DNA from: a virus
Length of the DNA stretch: 29,783 nt
IMG/VR virus record: IMGVR_UViG_3300020215_000117
Coordinates: 1-29,783 of that record
Reading direction: 5' to 3' (one strand)
Part shown: positions 29,534 through 29,783 of the stretch, piece by piece
Position numbering within the stretch: position 1 is the stretch's first letter
How the letters are laid out: every line of letters starts with the position of its first letter
The notes under the pieces: generated by a model
Told to the model about the DNA's origin: nothing
What the model saw: only the letters and a program-made list of their open reading frames with translations
Databases searched by the model: none
Made by a program: the position numbers and the translations under genes

Positions 29534-29783
29534 ATGGGTTCACCGTTCGCATCACTCAGCGTCTCTGATCCGATTCCGCTGCCCTTCGATGAAGGGCAGT
29601 GGATACGGATTCGTAAACTGACGGGCCGCCAGCACGAAGAGGCGCAAGAGGCGCACCGTGTCGGGTTCGCGGCCGGCAATGCGCGGTCGTGGTCGCTGAT
29701 CTTTCGCCGTTCGCTCGAGCACGGCGCCAGTGATGCCGAGATCCAGAAGGCGCTCGTAGACCCGTTGACCGGGTACGACCGAT
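29534..29783 (+). CDS. Tail assembly chaperone-like protein (5' part only)
   Basis: An 83-residue start of a gene that runs off the window. The product (ASLSVSDPIPLPFDEGQWIR, then IRKLTGRQHEEAQEAHRVGF and WSLIFRRSLEHG) fits the phage tail assembly chaperone or 'phage tail' component that follows the tube gene, known by its set of helices and by a ribosomal frameshift near its end. The frameshift and tape measure would lie beyond the window. The ATG is three bases after the tube stop. Confidence 0.6.
   Translation, partial: MGSPFASLSVSDPIPLPFDEGQWIRIRKLTGRQHEEAQEAHRVGFAAGNARSWSLIFRRSLEHGASDAEIQKALVDPLTGYDR

Noticed and set aside
1-29783. CRISPR arrays and insertion sequences
   Set aside because: No regular spaced repeats and no transposase frame were seen.

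Overview
The window is a large part of a temperate tailed-phage genome, either a prophage or a free temperate siphovirus, with an HK97-type head and a GC-rich host. The evidence is a leftward lysogeny block (integrase and C1-type repressor), a divergent Cro-like and CII-like early block, a Bet-type recombinase, and a standard order of HNH, small and large terminase, portal, prohead protease, major capsid, head-tail connectors, tail terminator, tail tube and tail chaperone. No tail sheath or baseplate genes are visible, and the tape measure and lysis genes lie outside the window. The host cannot be named. The strong promoter at 2884-2912 has a sigma-70-type consensus, and most genes start on ATG, GTG or TTG overlapping the previous stop codon, so the right arm is probably read as very long operons.

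Layout. (1) 1-2875, minus strand: a C1-type repressor, a small overlapping ORF, a zinc-ribbon membrane protein, a membrane-anchored HIRAN-domain protein, a secreted eight-cysteine peptide and a tyrosine integrase cut by the window edge. The genes between repressor and integrase sit where prophages often carry exclusion or defence genes. (2) 2884-4369, plus strand: promoter and operators, Cro-like and CII-like regulators, an excisionase-like HTH protein and a small unknown. (3) 4438-7513: an HNH homing-type nuclease, an unknown, Bet, an HNH-like protein and a NinB-like protein. (4) 7514-8365: an unusual region with a long hairpin, one small ORF and about 465 nt of non-coding sequence that folds into nested long stems, probably a large structured RNA. 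(5) 8366-12964: unknowns, a replication loader-like protein, a winged-helix protein, an adenine-type DNA methyltransferase, a DUF1064 nuclease, a second winged-helix protein and a C5-cytosine methyltransferase. (6) 12967-18348: many small accessory genes (zinc ribbons, one-helix membrane proteins, DUF551-like proteins, a GIY-YIG protein, an XRE regulator) and one probable antisense gene. (7) 18444-29783: packaging, head and tail genes, interrupted between terminase and portal by three accessory genes, including a methyltransferase-glycosyltransferase fusion.

The most interesting items are the structured RNA candidate at 7867-8331, the membrane-anchored HIRAN protein with its small partners in the lysogeny block, the integrase whose usual first catalytic arginine position is a proline, the methyltransferase-glycosyltransferase fusion behind a hairpin leader, and the two tandem tail-tube paralogues. 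Nearly every gap in the genome also carries a perfect GC-rich hairpin without a U-tract.
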